Virus record (IMG/VR): IMGVR_UViG_3300032046_000248
Location: 1-21,627 of that record
Direction: 5' to 3' (one strand)
Length of the DNA stretch: 21,627 nucleotides
From: a virus
The first letter of the stretch is position 1; each line of letters starts with the position of its first letter. Both the position numbers and the translations under genes were made by a program. Below are positions 18,719-21,627 of this stretch, in pieces. The notes beneath the pieces are model-generated. The model had not been told where the DNA came from. It worked only from the letters and a program-made list of their open reading frames with translations, and did no database searches.

Positions 18719-18802
18719 GGAATCATGGCATAATGGTATTGCAGTGGTTTGCTAAACCATCCATCTGAATAAGGTGTCTAGGTTCAAATCCTAGTGGTTC
18801 CG
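18719..18802 (+). tRNA. tRNA-Ser(GCT)
   Basis: Acceptor GGAATCA/TGGTTCC, anticodon stem GTGGT/ACCAT with loop TTGCTAA, an extended variable arm, T-arm CTAGG-TTCAAAT-CCTAG, G73. Confidence 0.9.
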
Positions 18803-18817
18803 CCTTGAAATTGGTAC

Positions 18818-18846
18818 TTGACAACCATATAGATTAGGTGTATAAT
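18818..18846 (+). promoter_or_regulatory. Sigma70-type promoter (full consensus) at a start codon
   Basis: TTGACA (18818-18823), 17 nt, TATAAT (18841-18846). The expected start near 18853 lies after the AGGAG ribosome site (18847-18851) and only a few bases before the ATG at 18859, so a transcript from it would be nearly leaderless. Confidence 0.8.
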
Positions 18847-18858
18847 AGGAGATATAAC

Positions 18859-19026
18859 ATGATGCCTTATGGTGTGAAGCGAAATTGGAATGACACCGAC
18901 TATGCTAAATGTTGGCGAGGTTCCAAGAGTATGCGTAAGACCGTGAAAATTCTTCACCGCAAGGAAAGAAGAATCGTTCGTCAGAATCTTATAACTATAG
19001 CGAAAGGACGTGAGGATGAAAACTAA
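18859..19026 (+). CDS. Small basic protein, 55 aa
   Basis: Starts MMPYGVKRNWNDTDYAKCW; an AGGAG lies 7 nt before. Very rich in Arg and Lys (KTVKILHRKERRIVRQN), so it may bind nucleic acid. No family recognised. It overlaps the lipoprotein gene by 11 nt. Confidence 0.65.
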   Translation: MMPYGVKRNWNDTDYAKCWRGSKSMRKTVKILHRKERRIVRQNLITIAKGREDEN

Positions 19027-19246
19027 AAGGTTGCTAGTTTGGATTGCTTTACTTGTTGCTTTGATGGGATGTGGACCTTCCGAGTTTATAAGAACCACAG
19101 ACAGTACATCAGAAACTAGATCAGATGTTGTCCTGGTAGCAGAAACAAAAGTAAATTTTCTGTACAAGTACACTGATGGTTGGATCACCTGTTTTTTTCT
19201 TGAGGGAAAGAATAGTGGTATTGCAAGTCCTCTATGGTGTAAGTAA
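19016..19246 (+). CDS. Small lipoprotein
   Basis: 76 aa. The N-terminus MKTKRLLVWIALLVALMGCG has a signal peptide ending in a lipobox (LMGC), so Cys19 should be lipid-modified and the protein membrane-anchored outside the cytoplasm. The mature part is about 58 residues. The ATG at 19016 follows AAAGGA; a GTG two codons earlier is possible. Phage lipoproteins of this size often act in superinfection exclusion or lysis, but no specific motif shows either. Confidence 0.75.
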   Translation: MKTKRLLVWIALLVALMGCGPSEFIRTTDSTSETRSDVVLVAETKVNFLYKYTDGWITCFFLEGKNSGIASPLWCK

Positions 19247-19249
19247 AAC

Positions 19250-19320
19250 GGGTGTTTAGTTTAGTGGCAGAATCTTCGTCTCCAAAACGAACAGCAGAGG
19301 TTCGAATCCTCTAACTCCCG
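19250..19320 (+). tRNA. tRNA-Trp(CCA)
   Basis: Acceptor GGGTGTT/AACTCCC (one T-T mismatch), anticodon stem TTCGT/ACGAA with loop CTCCAAA, T-arm AGAGG-TTCGAAT-CCTCT, G73. It starts 3 nt after the lipoprotein stop. Confidence 0.9.
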
Positions 19321-19330
19321 CCTTAGTGAT

Positions 19331-19401
19331 GGGTAGGTGTCCGAGCGGCCAGGATGTGGTCTGCAAAACTACTCAGGTGAGTTCAACTCTCACCCTACCC
19401 T
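19331..19401 (+). tRNA. tRNA-Cys(GCA)
   Basis: Acceptor GGGTAGG/CCTACCC, anticodon stem GTGGT/ACTAC with loop CTGCAAA, T-loop TTCAACT. Discriminator T, as in other bacterial tRNA-Cys. Confidence 0.92.
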
Positions 19402-19411
19402 CAGTAAGTAT

Positions 19412-19484
19412 GGATCTGTATATCAACGGTGAGATGGCTTTCCCTACAAGAAAGAGGTTGGTGGTCCGAATCCACTCAGATCCA
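19412..19484 (+). tRNA. tRNA-Val(TAC), with C33
   Basis: Acceptor GGATCTG/CAGATCC, anticodon stem CTTTC/GAAAG with loop CCTACAA, so position 33 is C. The T-loop is TCCGAAT (C55). Discriminator A. Confidence 0.87.
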
Positions 19485-19488
19485 CTAT

Positions 19489-19561
19489 GGGTTTATAACA
19501 CAACGGACAAGTGTAGCAGACTCTTAATCTGTTAATTCGGGTTCGAATCCCGATAATCCCA
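19489..19561 (+). tRNA. tRNA-Lys(CTT)
   Basis: Acceptor GGGTTTA/TAATCCC (one T-T mismatch), anticodon stem GCAGA/TCTGT with loop CTCTTAA, T-arm TCGGG-TTCGAAT-CCCGA, discriminator A. Confidence 0.9.
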
Positions 19562-19870
19562 CTAGAAAATCCTTGGTGACTGAAACACTCCTGACTTCGG
19601 GAGCAAGGTAGCCTCAGAACAGCCATACTACTTGAGGCGTAACACGGCATAGAGATTATAACGTACCGAGATAAGGGTCTCACTGGCTAGTAGAATGTAC
19701 CAGTGATAGCGGGTTCGGTGATTAAACCCCCATGAAGCTACACCGATACAGGTAAAATCCTGTAGAAGCATTGACGAGACCTTGCTAGTCTCCGAGCTTC
19801 TTGACGGAATATTACTGGATTTATGTCCTATAGTTTGCAAGGTTGGTATCTTGCCCAAGAATTTTCTTAT
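19562..19870 (+). ncRNA. 309-nt structured noncoding RNA between tRNA-Lys and tRNA-Phe
   Basis: No reading frame with a ribosome site. Many stems: CCTTG/CAAGG enclosing CTCCTG-ACTT-CGGGAG, GCCTCA/TGAGGC, GGTCTC/GAGACC (about 19677-19682 with 19775-19780) enclosing CACTGG/CCAGTG and TACAGG/CCTGTA hairpins and a possible CGGTG/CACCG pseudoknot, then ACCTTGC/GCAAGGT. The last two overlap at ACC, suggesting alternative folds. It does not show RNase P, tmRNA or group I intron core motifs that I could find. It is the longest noncoding stretch in the window without a tRNA. Confidence 0.55.
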
Positions 19871-19943
19871 CTACCTGTAGTATAGAAGGTCTGTACATAT
19901 ATCTGAAGAATATAGGGTACTGGTTCGATCCCAGTCGGGTAGG
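19871..19943 (+). tRNA. tRNA-Phe(GAA)
   Basis: Acceptor CTACCTG/CGGGTAG, anticodon stem TATAT/ATATA with loop CTGAAGA, T-arm ACTGG-TTCGATC-CCAGT. Discriminator G (A is usual for Phe). Confidence 0.87.
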
Positions 19944-19977
19944 CTGTACCAAATAAATACAAGGAAAGGAATTGCTA

Positions 19978-20499
19978 ATGGAGATGTCAAGAGTTTGGGC
20001 TATGCCCAACCATAATACATTTGAAATCAAACCAATAAGAGAATTTGTGCTAAAGTACCTCTCACAATCAAAATTTAGCATAGACCCTTTTGCTAGAGAC
20101 AGCAAGTTAGCAACAATTACTAATGACCTAAATCCTGATACGGATACTGGGTATCATCTATTAGCAAAGGATTTTCTTTCTGTGATGAAGGAGAGACAAA
20201 TAAAACCAGACCTGGTTATAATGGATCCTCCCTACAGTATAGGTCAGATCAAGCAGTGCTATGAAAGTTTTGGTGCCGACTTTGGACAGCATGAGGCTCA
20301 GTTTACCCCAAGTTGGGTAGAAGAACGAGACATAATCAAAGAGATATTAACAAATGGTGGTGTGGTATTGTCTTTTGGTTGGAATAGTAACTGTATGGGA
20401 AAGACAAGAGGGTTTGAAATAGTAGAAATAATGTTAGTAGCTCACGGTGGACCTCATAATGATACCATATGTGTAGCCGAAAGAAAAAATGCCGCTTAA
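19978..20499 (+). CDS. Small adenine-type DNA methyltransferase-like protein
   Basis: 173 aa, starting MEMSRVWAMPNHNTF; AAGGA lies 7 nt before the ATG. SIDPFARDSKLATITNDLNP (about 35-54) resembles the SAM-binding region of a compact phage/plasmid family, LVIMDPPYSIGQ (about 80-91) is the amino-methyltransferase DPPY motif IV, and SFGWNSNCMGKTRGFEI...HGGPHNDTI is the family's conserved end. It probably methylates adenine (or cytosine N4) in DNA, perhaps to avoid restriction; no target-recognition domain is seen. Its last codons GCC-GCT-TAA are also the first 9 bases of tRNA-Thr(TGT). Confidence 0.78.
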   Translation: MEMSRVWAMPNHNTFEIKPIREFVLKYLSQSKFSIDPFARDSKLATITNDLNPDTDTGYHLLAKDFLSVMKERQIKPDLVIMDPPYSIGQIKQCYESFGADFGQHEAQFTPSWVEERDIIKEILTNGGVVLSFGWNSNCMGKTRGFEIVEIMLVAHGGPHNDTICVAERKNAA

Positions 20500-20562
20500 A
20501 CATATACGGTGATGCGCCTCCCTTGTAAAGAGGAAAACCGGATTCGAGTTCCGGAGGTGGCT
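20491..20562 (+). tRNA. tRNA-Thr(TGT), overlapping a protein gene
   Basis: Acceptor GCCGCTT/AGGTGGC, anticodon loop CTTGTAA on CCTCC/AGAGG (inner pair mismatched), T-arm CCGGA-TTCGAGT-TCCGG, discriminator T as in the other Thr tRNAs. The first 9 bases contain the methyltransferase stop codon. Confidence 0.85.
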
Positions 20563-20574
20563 CTAGGAGACAAT

Positions 20575-20766
20575 ATGAAATTAAAGTGTCCTGCTTGTAA
20601 TTCATGTTTTGATTATGTATGGCATAGTAATCAAAGATTCTTTTGGTGTGAATTCTGCCAACATATGTATGATTTAGTAGATAATAAGTACAAAAGAATA
20701 ATTGGAATGAAGGAAACTGAGGAAGGACTAAAGGTGTATTATGATGAATCTGAGTCGAGGGTATGA
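20575..20766 (+). CDS. Small zinc-ribbon protein, 63 aa
   Basis: Starts MKLKCPACNSCFDYVW at the ATG preceded by AGGAGA. CPAC and CEFC pairs form a treble-clef or zinc-ribbon fold, of the kind found in small nucleic acid or ribosome-binding proteins. The earlier ATG (20509) lies inside tRNA-Thr. Its end overlaps the next gene by 26 nt. Confidence 0.7.
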   Translation: MKLKCPACNSCFDYVWHSNQRFFWCEFCQHMYDLVDNKYKRIIGMKETEEGLKVYYDESESRV

Positions 20767-21627
20767 ATTTGATGATATTCTACTTGTTCCACAACCGTCC
20801 TCTGTAACTAGCAGGGAGACGGTTGATTTGTCTACAACCATTGGAAACTTACTAATGTCTACTCCGATTATAGCCTCTCCTATGAGTGGGATTGTTGGAG
20901 TAGAATTAATTAAGGAATTAGGCAGACTTGGTGGAATAGGAATACTCCACAGATTTTACCAAAACCCTGGAAAAAGGCAGGTAGACCTACAACTTCTGGA
21001 AAGAAACGCAACCAACTTCGGGGTAGCCGTAGGTTTGGGAGATACTTTTTATCTAACTGCCTTAGAGTATGGTGCTTCTATTATCTGTGTGGATGTGGCT
21101 AACGGATACTTGGATTCCGTACTTGACTTTACCAATGAAATAGCCACCTATATACGGAATCATAATTATAACTGTATAGTTATGTCGGGGAACGTGGCTA
21201 CCTTTGAGGGAGCTAAACGATTGCACGATAATGGAGCCAAGCTAATACGAGTTGGAATAGGGTCTGGACAACTATGCACTACCAGAACTAATACGGGGGT
21301 TGGAGTTCCTCAGGCTACCGCCATTCAGGATTGTAGTTACTACATGAATGACCTTGATATTCTGGAGATGGGAAGAAGAGAAAGAGCAAATCCCAAAACA
21401 GAGTGGAATGTAGTAGCTGATGGTGGAATAAAAAATTCTGGTGATGCTGTAAAAGCACTTGCCTGTGGAGCGGACTTGATTATGCTAGGTTCTTTGTTCG
21501 CCAGTTGTTTTGAATCGGATAATAATGGTAAAATTCAGGGAATGGCTTCAAGAGAATTTCAGGAACAATTCTATGGAGAAGTAAAGAAATCTGTAGAAGG
21601 TATACAAAAGAACGCAGAGAAAACTCA
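20741..21627 (+). CDS. IMP dehydrogenase / GMP reductase family enzyme (3' end outside window)
   Basis: Open from ATG 20741 (or 20744) to the window end, 295+ residues, so partial. Features: GYEFDDILLVPQPSSV near the N-terminus, STPIIASPMSGIVG, LGGIGILHRFY, the SGNVAT strand (about 148-153), the catalytic loop VGIGSGQLCTTRTNTGVGVPQATAI with the active-site Cys (about 176), ADGGIKNSGDAVKALACGADLIMLGSLFA for phosphate binding, and a start of the mobile flap. GVGVPQ rather than GVGYPQ leans to IMP dehydrogenase; no CBS domain insert is present. It acts in purine nucleotide supply (IMP to XMP, or GMP to IMP). AAAGGTG is a weak ribosome site; translation is probably coupled to the preceding gene. 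Confidence 0.87.
   Translation, partial: MMNLSRGYEFDDILLVPQPSSVTSRETVDLSTTIGNLLMSTPIIASPMSGIVGVELIKELGRLGGIGILHRFYQNPGKRQVDLQLLERNATNFGVAVGLGDTFYLTALEYGASIICVDVANGYLDSVLDFTNEIATYIRNHNYNCIVMSGNVATFEGAKRLHDNGAKLIRVGIGSGQLCTTRTNTGVGVPQATAIQDCSYYMNDLDILEMGRRERANPKTEWNVVADGGIKNSGDAVKALACGADLIMLGSLFASCFESDNNGKIQGMASREFQEQFYGEVKKSVEGIQKNAEKT

Overview
This is one strand (all genes +) of a low-GC, double-stranded DNA bacteriophage genome, probably tailed. Phage origin is supported by the tightly packed, often overlapping small genes, a self-encoded replisome, T4-like dNMP kinase, HNH endonuclease, and a very large tRNA complement. Shine-Dalgarno sites (AAAGGAG type) and near-perfect sigma70 promoters (TTGACA, 17 nt, TATAAT) point to a bacterial host. 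A PPTxTP-repeat secreted protein resembles proteins common in Chloroflexota, but that is only a weak host clue. TAA, TAG and TGA all end genes here.

Region 1 (1-10049) is a replication/recombination block: family A DNA polymerase (5' end outside the window), RecA, a small protein, a zinc-containing ssDNA-binding protein, a possible helicase loader, DnaB helicase, a PD-(D/E)XK resolvase-like nuclease, an Fe-S Cas4/RecB-like nuclease, an HTH protein, a DEDDy 3'-5' exonuclease, dNMP kinase and a two-helix membrane protein.

Region 2 (10050-12730) begins with two strong promoters and a hairpin-rich leader, one loop of which copies the 3' tail of 16S rRNA. tRNA genes follow, interleaved with a family of short structured RNAs. 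Most have a 7-8 bp closing stem followed by a motif like ACAGCAACACATAAAA. One copy sits inside a tRNA-like RNA that has an acceptor stem and T-arm but no recognisable anticodon arm. Directly downstream is a DUF2828/TROVE-vWA (Ro60-like) protein gene. Together they look like a phage Ro-Y RNA type system with unfamiliar RNAs.

Region 3 (12731-20562) holds small genes among tRNA clusters. In total I find 28 tRNA genes covering all 20 amino acids plus an amber suppressor (anticodon CTA). Just after the suppressor come a strong ribosome site followed by ATG-TAG, then a small gene, then a peptidyl-tRNA hydrolase 2-like gene whose only usable start is again ATG-TAG. This suggests that amber suppression gates expression of that gene. 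Many tRNA spacers are themselves closed structured RNAs. Other genes here include a metallophosphoesterase, an HNH protein, a lipoprotein and a small DNA methyltransferase-like protein.

Region 4 (20575-21627) has a zinc-ribbon protein and an IMP dehydrogenase/GMP reductase family gene that runs off the window.
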